From Nevskia soli DSM 19509 (lineage in GTDB: Bacteria > Pseudomonadota > Gammaproteobacteria > Nevskiales > Nevskiaceae), in assembly GCF_000711955.1 (NCBI RefSeq), contig NZ_JONR01000007.1:62001-126000 (forward strand): a DNA stretch of 64,000 nucleotides, read 5' to 3'. The notes under the pieces were generated by a model, which was given only the letters and a program-made list of their open reading frames with translations, had not been told where the DNA came from and made no database searches. Of the stretch, positions 18,370-26,558 are shown one piece after another. Numbering within the stretch: position 1 is the first letter of the stretch; the number at the start of each line of letters is the position of its first letter. Made by a program: the position numbers and the translations under genes.

Positions 18370-19182
18370 TCATGGCTCTTCCCTCACCACCGTATCGTGA
18401 GTGCCTGCGTCCTTCACCGGCTCGCGGCGCAGGAACGCCTGCACCGTCGGATGATCGCAATGCGCCAGCATTTCCTTGGGCGAACCGTGTGCGATGGGGC
18501 GCTTGCTGTCGGCATCGAGGAAAATGCCGTTGTCGCCGATGGCGAACAGGCTGGCCAGTTCGTGGCTGACCACCACGATGCTGGCGCCGATGCCGTCGCG
18601 CAATTGCAGGATCAGGTCGTCGAGGCGGCGCGAGCTGACCGGATCGAGGCCGGCGGAAGGCTCGTCGAGGAACAGCATCTCCGGATCCAGCGCCAGCGCG
18701 CGCGCCAGGCCGGCGCGCTTGCGCATGCCGCCGCTGATCTCGGAAGGATAGAACTCCTCGTAACCGCGCAGCCCCACCAGGCCCAGCTTGTAGCGCACCA
18801 GGGCGCGCGTCTCCACCGCGTTGGCCTCGGTGTAGAGCTGCAACGGCAAGGCCACGTTCTCGAACAGGGTCATGGCGCTGAACAGGGCGCTGCCCTGGAA
18901 CAACACGCCGAAGCGCTGCCGGATGGTGTCCTGCTGCTGCGGCGTGCAGTCCCAGTAGTCCTTGCCGCCGAATCGGATGCGTCCGGCCGAAGGCTTGAGC
19001 AGGCCGATCATGTGGCGCAGCAGGGTGCTCTTGCCGCAGCCGCTGCCGCCCATGATGGTGAAGATCTCGCCGCGGCGGACCTCGAACGAGATGTCGGCCT
19101 GGATCAGGCGGCGGTCGAAGGACATGCGCAGTCCTTCGACCTGGCACATCACTTCTGCGGCGGACTCAGATGCCGAGGGCAT
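18370..19182 (-). CDS. MlaF-like ABC transporter ATP-binding protein
   Basis: About 270 residues with Walker A GGSGCGKST, Q-loop FQGSALFSAMTLFENV, the signature ISGGMRKRAGLARAL, Walker B MLFLDEPSAGLDP and the H-loop VVVSHEL. It energises lipid transfer with the permease and MCE protein. The exact start is uncertain: ATG at 19182 overlaps the permease end by 17 nt, while ATG at 19206 would add eight residues and overlap by 41 nt. Neither has a clear Shine-Dalgarno, consistent with coupling to permease translation. Confidence 0.9.
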   Translation of the reverse strand: MPSASESAAEVMCQVEGLRMSFDRRLIQADISFEVRRGEIFTIMGGSGCGKSTLLRHMIGLLKPSAGRIRFGGKDYWDCTPQQQDTIRQRFGVLFQGSALFSAMTLFENVALPLQLYTEANAVETRALVRYKLGLVGLRGYEEFYPSEISGGMRKRAGLARALALDPEMLFLDEPSAGLDPVSSRRLDDLILQLRDGIGASIVVVSHELASLFAIGDNGIFLDADSKRPIAHGSPKEMLAHCDHPTVQAFLRREPVKDAGTHDTVVREEP

Positions 19183-20326
19183 TGGCGCACACCGCGAAGA
19201 TGGCATCGACCACGATCACGCCGACGATGCCGGTGACCACCGCCGACGTGGTGGCTTCGCCCACCGCCGCCGCATTGCGCCCCGCGCGCAGGCCGTAATA
19301 GCAGCCGGCCATTGCCACCAGCGCGCCGAATACGAAACTCTTGGAAATGCCGATGGCGAACTGATGCCAGTTGAGCGCGTTGACGGTGCGTTCCACGTAA
19401 TTGGCCAGCGACAGGTCGAGCATGCCGGTGCCGACCAGGAAGCCGCCGAGAATGCCCAGCGCGCAAGCGTAGAGGTAGAGCAATGGCGCCATCAGCGCCA
19501 GCGCCAGCACCCGCGGCAGCAGCAGGAACTCCACCACCGGGACACCCATCACGCGCAGCGCGTCGATCTCCTCGTTGCCCTGCATGGTGGCGATCTGGGC
19601 GGCGAAGGCGGCGCCGGTGCGGCCCGACAGCACCACCGCGGTGATCACCGCCGCCATCTCGCGCACGGTGGCGAGGGCCACGCCGTCGGCGAGCAACTCG
19701 CCGGCGCCGAACTGCTGAAGCTGCACCGAGCCGACGAAGGCGATGATCGCACCCACCAGCAGGTTGACCAGGCCGACGATGGGCAGGGCCTCGGCGCCGC
19801 AGGCCTGCAGCACCGCCCAGGCATCGGCACGGTAATAAGTGGCCTTGCCGCGCAGCAGCTGGCCGATGGCGATGACCACCTCGCCCAGCAGCGTCACCGT
19901 CTCGCCGGCCTTGGCGGAATATTGCAGGGTGCGCTGGCCGACGCGCCGCAGTACCGGCACCGGCCGTGGCGCACGCGCCGAGGCCGGCGGCGACAACTCG
20001 TCGGACATCTTCAGCACGGTGCGCAGCCCGCCGGGCAGGCGCCCCGCATCCAGCGTCCAGCCCTGGCTGCGGCAGTACTCCGCCAGCGCCAGCAGGAAAG
20101 CGGGGAGGGTGCTGTCCCAGCGAGTGATGCCGCTGGTGTCGATGCGCAGGCTTTGCCCGCTGGCGAGGTCGATCTGTGCCGCCGCCGACTCGGGGATGCC
20201 GCTCAGGCCGCTGTACAACGTCCAGTCGCCGGCCAGAGCCAGTTCCACCACGCCGGACTCCTTGCGCAGGGTCCAGCGGGGTGCGACGGTCGCGTCCGGC
20301 GTGAGTGTCGCAGTCTGAGCCCCCAT
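19166..20326 (-). CDS. MlaE-like ABC permease with an N-terminal STAS domain
   Basis: 386 residues. The first ~110 form a STAS-like cytosolic domain (ELALAGDWTLYSGL, then LRIDTSGITRWDSTLPAFLLAL), which in E. coli is the separate protein MlaB. The MlaE permease follows (about 125-386) with the conserved EIDALRVMGV coupling helix and several membrane helices. Fused STAS-MlaE permeases occur in many proteobacteria. It is the first gene of the operon permease, ATPase, MCE protein, lipoprotein. Transport direction is not readable from sequence. Confidence 0.9.
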   Translation of the reverse strand: MGAQTATLTPDATVAPRWTLRKESGVVELALAGDWTLYSGLSGIPESAAAQIDLASGQSLRIDTSGITRWDSTLPAFLLALAEYCRSQGWTLDAGRLPGGLRTVLKMSDELSPPASARAPRPVPVLRRVGQRTLQYSAKAGETVTLLGEVVIAIGQLLRGKATYYRADAWAVLQACGAEALPIVGLVNLLVGAIIAFVGSVQLQQFGAGELLADGVALATVREMAAVITAVVLSGRTGAAFAAQIATMQGNEEIDALRVMGVPVVEFLLLPRVLALALMAPLLYLYACALGILGGFLVGTGMLDLSLANYVERTVNALNWHQFAIGISKSFVFGALVAMAGCYYGLRAGRNAAAVGEATTSAVVTGIVGVIVVDAIFAVCANALGI

Positions 20327-20415
20327 GCCCCGAATCTTCGCAGATTTAGGGGGGTGGAGAAAGGCGAAACGCTGCTTGATTCCGGATCGCGCCCGCGCCC
20401 GATCCGGCGGCCGGT

Positions 20416-20829
20416 TTAAGCGGCCTGGCCCGGTTTGCGCTGGATGAATTCGATCTTGTAGCCGTCCGGATCCTCGACGAAGGCGATGACGGTGGTGCCG
20501 TGCTTCATCGGCCCGGCCTCGCGGGTGACCTTGCCGCCGCGCTGCTTGACCAGTTCGCAGGCCTGGTAGGCATCGTCCACCTGCAACGCGATGTGGCCGT
20601 AGGCGCTGCCCAGTTCGTACTTGTCGACACCCCAGTTATGGGTCAGCTCGATCTCGGCGTCGCCGACCTGCTTGCCGTCGACGCGGTCGTCGAAGCCGAC
20701 GAAGGCCAGGGTGAACTTGCCGTCCGGATAGTCCTGCCGCGACAGCAGCTTCATGCCCAGGACCTTGGTGTAGAAGTCGAGGGAGCGATCGAGGTTGCCG
20801 ACCCGCAGCATGGTATGGAGGATGCGCAT
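20416..20829 (-). CDS. gloA: Lactoylglutathione lyase (glyoxalase I)
   Basis: 137 residues of the metal-dependent GloA type. It converts the glutathione hemithioacetal of methylglyoxal to S-lactoylglutathione. Metal ligands are visible as His5 (MRILHTMLRV), the Glu of EIELTHNWG, the His of YGHIALQVDD and the Glu of YKIEFIQRK. The compact size matches the nickel-type bacterial enzyme. It is transcribed alone, convergent to nothing and divergent from the HNH gene. Confidence 0.95.
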   Translation of the reverse strand: MRILHTMLRVGNLDRSLDFYTKVLGMKLLSRQDYPDGKFTLAFVGFDDRVDGKQVGDAEIELTHNWGVDKYELGSAYGHIALQVDDAYQACELVKQRGGKVTREAGPMKHGTTVIAFVEDPDGYKIEFIQRKPGQAA

Positions 20830-21043
20830 GGGGGATTCCGGTTGGAGAATGGATGGTCGCTCAGGGACCGTGCGGCGGCCGGACGGTTCCGTGGATTTTC
20901 AGCGCATTTTAAGCCGCGGCTGGAGCCGGCTTCAGTGGATTCGCCGCTTTTTAGCGCCTCCGTGTCACGAAACTTGCGCAATTCGGTGCAACCATCGCTT
21001 TTGAAACACAAAAGGCAGGTTTTACGCTAGAGTTAGGGTTACG

Positions 21044-21595
21044 ATGATTCCATCGATCCTCAAGCTTGATAAGGGCGGTATGCCAGTCGCTTGGATTCGC
21101 TGGCAGACGGCCGCCACTCTCTACGCCCGCAAGCGTGTGTGCTGGGAAGCGGGTGAGGAGCGTTTTGTCGTTCGCGGCGGCACCTGTGCCCGTACCGGCC
21201 GGGTTTCCGAGCTGCGCATCGGCTCCATCATCGCCGTCGCCGATCGCTCGCGGCGCTTCGAAGGCAGCGCCCCGCTGCTGACCAACCGCACCCTGTTCCA
21301 GCGCGACCATAACCTGTGCATGTACTGCGGCAACCAGTTCTCGCCTGGCCTGCTGACCCGCGACCATGTGGTACCGGCCTCCCGCGGAGGCTCCAGCGCC
21401 TGGGAGAACTGCGTCACCGCCTGCCGCCACTGCAACCAACGCAAGGACGACCGCACGCCCGAGGAAGCCGGCATGAAGCTGCTGGCGATTCCCTATACGC
21501 CGAATCTTGCGGAGTACCTGATCCTGAGCAACCGCCGCATCATGGCGGACCAGATGGAATTCCTGCTCAGTTTCGCCCGCAAGAAAGCGGCATAA
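21044..21595 (+). CDS. HNH endonuclease family protein
   Basis: 183 residues. The HNH core (about 90-140) reads CMYCGNQF, TRDHVVPASRGG, ENCVTACRHCNQRK. It thus has a CxxC...CxxC zinc site flanking the DHV/N/H catalytic pattern, and the YxPNLAEYLIL tail typical of this stand-alone chromosomal HNH group. Such proteins are common single-copy genes in proteobacteria, mostly of unknown role; there is no sign of a restriction partner or phage genes around it. Function beyond nuclease fold is inference. Confidence 0.88.
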   Translation: MIPSILKLDKGGMPVAWIRWQTAATLYARKRVCWEAGEERFVVRGGTCARTGRVSELRIGSIIAVADRSRRFEGSAPLLTNRTLFQRDHNLCMYCGNQFSPGLLTRDHVVPASRGGSSAWENCVTACRHCNQRKDDRTPEEAGMKLLAIPYTPNLAEYLILSNRRIMADQMEFLLSFARKKAA

Positions 21596-21668
21596 GGATT
21601 CGCTGCGCCCGCGCGTTTCGGGTTCAATACGGACCCCAGGCCCGTATATCGCAGCCCTCCGACTTCCC

Positions 21669-22355
21669 ATGCACAGTGAAACCCAGCGGGTCGCCGCGCT
21701 TGCCGAAGCGCAACGCAAAGCCGCGGCGTTTTTCGATCGCATCGCCGCGAGCCTGATCCGCCCGGGCATCAGCGAATCGCAGTTGACGCGCGAGATCGCC
21801 GAGTTGGGGTGCCGTGAATTCGGCATCGGGCGGAACTGGCACAAGCGCATCGTCCGCGCCGGCATCAACACCCTGGCGCCCTACGATGAAAATCCGCCGG
21901 ACCTGACCCTCGGCGCGGACGACATCCTGTTCATCGACCTGGGGCCGGTGTTCGAGGAATGGGAGGCGGACTTCGGCCGCACCTACGTGATCGGCAGCGA
22001 TCCGCACAAGCTGCGCCTGCGCGACGACGTGGCCGCGGCCTTCGCCGCCGGCAAGAAGTACTACCAGGAACATCCGCACATCACCGGCAGCGGGTTCTAC
22101 GCCTACGTCCGGCAACTGGCGGAGCGGGCCGGCTGGGAATTCGGCGGCAGCCTCGCCGCCCACATGATCGGCGAGTTTCCGCACAAATCCCTGCCGGTGG
22201 ACAAGAGCGTGGCCTGGGCCGATGCCGGCAATCACACGCCGATGCGCGGGCTCGATCCCCTGGGCCGCGAGCGCCACTGGATCCTGGAAATCCACTTCGT
22301 CGACCGCACGCGCGGTATCGGCGGTTTCTACGAAGAGCTGCTCACCATTGGCTGA
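21669..22355 (+). CDS. M24-family metallopeptidase-like protein
   Basis: 228 residues of the pita-bread fold. It has the first metal ligands in ILFIDLGPVFEEWEADFGRTYVIG (Asp pair), a His in AAHMIGEFPH, and Glu in WILEIHFVD. The family contains methionine and Xaa-Pro aminopeptidases. This short form lacks the N-terminal creatinase domain, and substrate specificity cannot be assigned. It lies between the HNH gene and rmuC on the same strand with short gaps (73 and 41 nt), possibly one transcript. Confidence 0.82.
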   Translation: MHSETQRVAALAEAQRKAAAFFDRIAASLIRPGISESQLTREIAELGCREFGIGRNWHKRIVRAGINTLAPYDENPPDLTLGADDILFIDLGPVFEEWEADFGRTYVIGSDPHKLRLRDDVAAAFAAGKKYYQEHPHITGSGFYAYVRQLAERAGWEFGGSLAAHMIGEFPHKSLPVDKSVAWADAGNHTPMRGLDPLGRERHWILEIHFVDRTRGIGGFYEELLTIG

Positions 22356-22396
22356 AGCGCCGTGCCGGCTTGCCGCATAGGGCCTAAAATCGGCGG

Positions 22397-23755
22397 ATGA
22401 CGCCTTCCACCCTCCTGATCGTAGTCCTGGCCGCCGCGCTCGGCGCGCTGCTCGCCTGGCTGGCCGGACGGGCCCCCACCGAACGCCAGCGCGCCAATGC
22501 CGCCGCCGCCGAGGCGAGCGCAGCGGCACAGGCGCAGGCCGCGGCCGCGCGCGAGCAGGAACTGAGCGGTGCCCGCGCCGTCGGCGAGCAGCTGCGCGCG
22601 CAGCTGGCGGCGGCGCAGTCGGAAGGCGCCGTGCTGCGCATCACGCTCGACAAGGAGCGCGAGGCCGCCGCCGACAAGCTCAAGCTGCTGCAGCAGACCG
22701 GCGAAGAAATGACGCTGCGCTTCAAGCAGCTGTCGCAGGAGATCCTGGAAGACAAGTCGCGCCGCTTCACCGAGCAGAACCAGCTGAACATCGAGCAGAT
22801 CCTCAAACCGCTGCGCGAGAAGATCGCCGGCTTCGAGCAGCAGGTGAAGCAGTCCTACGAACTGGAAACGCGCGACCGCGTCGCGCTGAAGGAGCAGATC
22901 GCCCAGCTGGCGCGGCTCAACCAGCAGGTCTCGGCCGAGGCCAACAACCTGGCCGGCGCGTTGCGCGGCCAGGCCCGCACCCAGGGCGCCTGGGGCGAGC
23001 TGATCCTGGAGCGCATCCTGGAGCTGTCCGGGCTGGAGAAGGGGCGCGAATACGAAACCCAGTTCGCCACCCGCGACGAGGCCGGCCAGCGCTACCGGCC
23101 CGACGTGGTGGTGCACCTGCCGGGCGGACGCGACATCATCATCGACGCCAAGGCCTCGCTCAGCGCCTATGCGCGCTTCAGCGAAGCGGTGGACGAGGCC
23201 GCGCGCGAAACCGCGCTGGCGGCCCATGTGACCTCTTTGCGCGGCCATATCCGCGAACTCGGCGGCAAGAACTACCAGTCGCTGGAAGGCATCGGCTCGC
23301 TCGATTTCGTGCTGATGTTCGTGCCCAACGAAGCGGCTTATATCGACGCGGTGCGCTCCGCCCCGGGGCTGTACGAGGAAGCGCTGACGCAGAATATCGG
23401 CCTGGTCTGTCCCTCGACCCTGCTGCCGACCCTGCGCACCGTCAACAACCTGTGGAAGGTCGAGCGCCAGGGCCGTAATGCGCAGCAGATCGCCGAGGAA
23501 GCCGGGCGTCTCTACGACAAGTTCGTCGGCTTCGAGCAGGATCTGAGCCGGCTCGGCAGCGCGCTCAACAGTGCCAGCAAGGCCTACGCCGATGCCCGTG
23601 GCAAGCTGCTGGAAGGGCCGGGCAACGTGGTGCGCAAGATCGAGCTGCTGAAGAAGATGGGGGCCAAAGCCAGCAAGCAGCTGCCCGATGCGCTGCGCAG
23701 CCAGGCGCTGCCCGATCTCGACGAGGAAATCGAAGAAGGCGGCGGGGAGTCCTGA
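22397..23755 (+). CDS. rmuC: DNA recombination protein RmuC
   Basis: 452 residues. An N-terminal membrane anchor (LLIVVLAAALGALLAWLAG) precedes a long coiled coil (about 30-190). The conserved RmuC nuclease-like domain follows, with GAWGELILERILE, YRPDVVVHLPGGRDIIIDAKAS and DFVLMFVPNEAAYI. RmuC limits inversions at short inverted repeats in E. coli; the domain is related to restriction-type nucleases. Length is normal. It is followed directly by the decayed ohr gene. Confidence 0.93.
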   Translation: MTPSTLLIVVLAAALGALLAWLAGRAPTERQRANAAAAEASAAAQAQAAAAREQELSGARAVGEQLRAQLAAAQSEGAVLRITLDKEREAAADKLKLLQQTGEEMTLRFKQLSQEILEDKSRRFTEQNQLNIEQILKPLREKIAGFEQQVKQSYELETRDRVALKEQIAQLARLNQQVSAEANNLAGALRGQARTQGAWGELILERILELSGLEKGREYETQFATRDEAGQRYRPDVVVHLPGGRDIIIDAKASLSAYARFSEAVDEAARETALAAHVTSLRGHIRELGGKNYQSLEGIGSLDFVLMFVPNEAAYIDAVRSAPGLYEEALTQNIGLVCPSTLLPTLRTVNNLWKVERQGRNAQQIAEEAGRLYDKFVGFEQDLSRLGSALNSASKAYADARGKLLEGPGNVVRKIELLKKMGAKASKQLPDALRSQALPDLDEEIEEGGGES

Positions 23756-23842
23756 GCGGTTCGAGCGCAGGCCGGCGTTTCCGGCGTTCTCAGGTGCATC
23801 GCCCGAGGCAAGCCCCCCGGCCTTCCACCCGGAGCCTGTCCC

Positions 23843-24195
23843 ATGTCCCTCAAAGTGCTCTATAACCGCCCACGCCACCGCCGGCGGCGGCCGTAATGGC
23901 CATACCGCTTCGTCCGACGCATCGTCTCGGTCGATCTATCCTCTCCCAAGGCCACGGGCGGTTCCACCGATTTCGTCGCCAAGCAGCAGAAGCCGGCGGT
24001 GAGCGAAATCAAGATGGAGGCGGCACTGGGCATCGGCACCGTGTCCAAAGGCGGCTTCGGCCTCAAGGTCGACCGCACCGTCACCGTCAAGAGCATCGCC
24101 CAGGCCGAGGCCGAAAAGCCGGTGTAGGAGGCGCACCGGTATTCCAACGCCCCCGCGGCAACATCGAAGTCACGCTCAAGGCCATCGCTGCCTGA
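23843..24195 (+). pseudogene. ohr: Decayed organic hydroperoxide resistance gene (ohr/OsmC family)
   Basis: The start reads MSLKVLY. After a one-base insertion near 23862 it continues TAHATAGGGRNGHTASSD, then shifts again to IVSVDLSSPKATGG. These match the N-terminus of Ohr proteins. The central segment normally reading NPEQLFAAGYAACF, with the peroxidatic Cys, is missing. The frame continues FVAKQQKPAV...ALGIGTVSKGGFGLKV to a TAG at 24125. Remnants RYSNA and PRGNIEVTL follow in other frames. The second redox Cys (normally in VCPYSN) is also gone. At least two frameshifts, one stop and one deletion make it non-functional. Confidence 0.85.
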
Positions 24196-24241
24196 GCCGC
24201 CTTCCTGACCAGCTGCCCATCGGCGGGTCAGGATTCCAGGC

Positions 24242-24278
24242 AAAAAAAAAGCCCGGTGCGTCTTGCGACGGACCGGGC
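24242..24278 (-). terminator. Intrinsic terminator of the repeat lipoprotein gene
   Basis: Read on the minus strand, arms GCCCGGT-CGTC and GACG-ACCGGGC form a 12-bp stem with one internal mismatch and a GCAA loop (24251-24278). A run of nine T follows (24242-24250). It lies 19 nt after the gene's stop codon. Confidence 0.92.
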
Positions 24279-24296
24279 CGTAAGGAGTGTCGGATC

Positions 24297-26528
24297 CTAG
24301 GGCGTGCTGACGCAGGCCTGGTAGAGATTGGCCTGGTCGAGCACCGCGAGCAGGTTGCCGTCGGTGAATGCCAGTCCGTTGAAGTCCTTGGTCGTCTTGA
24401 AGCTGACGAAGGAGGCGTTGGGGTTGGAGAGCAGGGTCAGCAGGTCGAGATGCAGCAGCCCGCTGGCGCCGGTCGCAGTCTCCAGCACTGTGCCATCCTT
24501 CAACGTGCTGATCGAAAAACTATTCAGCAGAGCCGCTGTAAGCAACTCGCCCGGCTTGGAGGCGATGAAGCCGGCGACAAGCCCACCGGTGAAGGTCTTC
24601 TTGTTGGTCACCACCAGCGACTCGGTTGAGAGCAGGCCTACCGCGGAGTTGACGATGGCGTAGTTGGTCGGATCCTGATTCAACACGTTCTGCGGCTGCT
24701 GCACCGAGCAGCCCACGCATATGCCGCTGCTGCGGCTGGCAACGCTGGCATCTGCATCGGTCCAGCTCAGGGTCGGCAACGCTGTGCCATCGGCTTTGAC
24801 AGCCCCGCAATCGATGGCGGTAGGTGCCGGCAAGCCGACATACAGGCTTGCCGTAGCCGAGCTGGTGCCGCCCAACGGCACGCTGCAGCTGAGGCTGTAG
24901 GTGTAGATGTTGGGATTGGTCGGCGCGACCAGTATCAGGCTGCCGCCGGTGTCAGCCACCGGCTGGGACCAGTTCGGATCATTTGCCGTATTGGTTGCGG
25001 TGCAGGAATTGCCGCCGGTGGTGCCCGGGCCCGTGTAGGTCAGTTTGAAGGAGGCTCCGGGGACGACCACCGCACTCGGGGCGTTCGGGTCTGTCGACGA
25101 AATGGTGATCGACACCGGACCGGCCGGGGGCGTGGCGCCGCTGCTGCCCGAGGACGAGCCGCTGCTGGACGAACCTGAACTGCTGCCCGAGGACGAGCCG
25201 CCGCTGCTGCTCGAAGAGGACGAGCTGCTGCCGCCCGAAGAACTGCTCGAGGAAGACAGCTGGGTGCTGATGCAGGCCTGATAGACATTGGCCTGGTCGA
25301 TTACCGTCACCAGGCCGCTGCTGACGACCTGCACCGCATCGAATTCCTTGGTGGTGGTAAACCCAAGGAACTTCGACTTCGGGCTGGCGAGCAGCGTCAG
25401 CAGGTCCAGGCGCAGCGGAGTGCTATCAGTCACGCCGGCCGAATCCTGCAAGGCGCCCTTCAGGTAGGTGTTGATCGTGAAGCCCCGGAGCAATTCGAGC
25501 GTCAACAACTGAGCCGGGTTGGATACCACGAAGCCCGCGATGTGCCCGGCCGTGTAGGAATTGACCGTATCGGTCACGGTCAACGCCTCGCTGCCGGCCA
25601 AGGAGACCGGCTTGTTCAAGGTCGCGTAGTCGGTCGGATCCTGGTCGACGACGTTGTTGGGCTGCGAGGTGGAGCAGCCGACGCACAGGCCGGCGGTGGT
25701 GGTTGACACCACAGCCTGCGGCGCGAGCATGTCCCGGGTGGGGATCGGCACACCGAAGTTGTCGGTGACGCCGCAATCGGTGGGCACCGGAATCGGCACG
25801 CCGTCGAACAGGAACGCCGAAGCGGACTCGGTCACCTTGTTGGCGCCGGTGCCGGTGGTGCAGCTGATGGCGTAGGTATAGATATTGGCCTTGGACGGAG
25901 CAGTCAAAGGCACCGTGCCGCCAGCGCTGGAGACCGTGCTGCCGGCGGTGCCACCCCAATTGGGGTCATTGGCCGAGTTGGTGGCGGTGCAGATCGTGCT
26001 GCTGTCCGGAGCCTTGGGGCCGGTATAGATCAGGTTGAACGCGCCGTTGGGCAACACCTGGTTGGGATCCAGCTTGATCGTTACGCCGGTGGCGCCGCCG
26101 CCGCTACTGCTGCTTGCGCCGCTGGAGGATGAGCCACTTGCTCCGCTCGACGAAGCGCCGCTGGACGCACCGGAAGATGCGCCGCTGCTGGCTCCGGAGG
26201 AAGCGCCGCTGCTGGCACCCGAGGAGGCGCCGCTGGACGCGCCGGAAGATGCGCCGCTGCTGGCTCCGGAGGAAGCGCCGCTGCTGGCGCCCGAGGAGGC
26301 GCCGCTGGACGCACCGGAAGATGCGCCGCTGCTGGCTCCGGAGGAAGCGCCGCTGCTGGCGCCCGAAGAGGCGCCGCTGGACGCACCGGAAGAAGTGCCG
26401 CTGCTGCCGCTACTGCCGACGCCGCCAGGGCCGCCGTTGGCCGAACAACCGGCCAGCGTCAGTCCCGCGGTGACCAGCAGCGCAGCCGCGCTGCGCGACA
26501 ACCTACCCAACTTGATCGAGCTATTCAT
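24297..26528 (-). CDS. Large lipoprotein with SSGA repeat stalk and duplicated extracytoplasmic domain
   Basis: 743 residues, no known family. A signal sequence ends in the lipobox LTLAGC (Cys28). A stalk of SSGA repeats follows (about 45-125). Domain A (about 145-415) and domain B (about 470-743) are joined by a second Ser/Gly linker. The two domains are copies: both have CTATN(S/T)ANDPNW, IYTYxxSC, CVGCSxxQPxNVxxQDPT, DLLTLLxxPxxxF and DQANxYQAC, with the cysteine pattern kept. The design suggests a surface-displayed or periplasm-spanning lipoprotein holding two disulfide-rich modules. An OmpA-family gene lies 30 nt upstream on the same strand, so the two may be co-expressed. Confidence 0.85.
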   Translation of the reverse strand: MNSSIKLGRLSRSAAALLVTAGLTLAGCSANGGPGGVGSSGSSGTSSGASSGASSGASSGASSGASSGASSGASSGASSGASSGASSGASSGASSGASSGASSGASSGASSGASSGASSGASSGASSSGASGSSSSGASSSSGGGATGVTIKLDPNQVLPNGAFNLIYTGPKAPDSSTICTATNSANDPNWGGTAGSTVSSAGGTVPLTAPSKANIYTYAISCTTGTGANKVTESASAFLFDGVPIPVPTDCGVTDNFGVPIPTRDMLAPQAVVSTTTAGLCVGCSTSQPNNVVDQDPTDYATLNKPVSLAGSEALTVTDTVNSYTAGHIAGFVVSNPAQLLTLELLRGFTINTYLKGALQDSAGVTDSTPLRLDLLTLLASPKSKFLGFTTTKEFDAVQVVSSGLVTVIDQANVYQACISTQLSSSSSSSGGSSSSSSSSSGGSSSGSSSGSSSSGSSSGSSGATPPAGPVSITISSTDPNAPSAVVVPGASFKLTYTGPGTTGGNSCTATNTANDPNWSQPVADTGGSLILVAPTNPNIYTYSLSCSVPLGGTSSATASLYVGLPAPTAIDCGAVKADGTALPTLSWTDADASVASRSSGICVGCSVQQPQNVLNQDPTNYAIVNSAVGLLSTESLVVTNKKTFTGGLVAGFIASKPGELLTAALLNSFSISTLKDGTVLETATGASGLLHLDLLTLLSNPNASFVSFKTTKDFNGLAFTDGNLLAVLDQANLYQACVSTP
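26161..26400. repeat. Tandem array of ten 24-bp units in a 72-bp higher-order period
   Basis: Ten contiguous 24-bp units encode eight residues each (SSGASSGA on the minus strand). Units come in a three-unit order that repeats at 26161, 26233 and 26305, then a partial fourth begins at 26377. The 72-bp copies differ at only a few positions, indicating recent expansion by slippage or unequal exchange. The period preserves the frame. Confidence 0.93.
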
Positions 26529-26558
26529 GATGACGTTTCCCTGAACCTGAGTCCTGTA

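Noticed and set aside
21044..22355. HNH nuclease and M24 protein as a defence pair
   Set aside because: Both belong to common chromosomal families and the surroundings show no phage, toxin or restriction genes.
26161..26400. Possible CRISPR array
   Set aside because: The 24-bp units are contiguous with no spacers and lie inside a coding frame.
26035..26544. Plus-strand frame with APLLAPEE repeats
   Set aside because: It is the complement of the SSGA array; no ribosome site and no plausible protein beyond the repeat.
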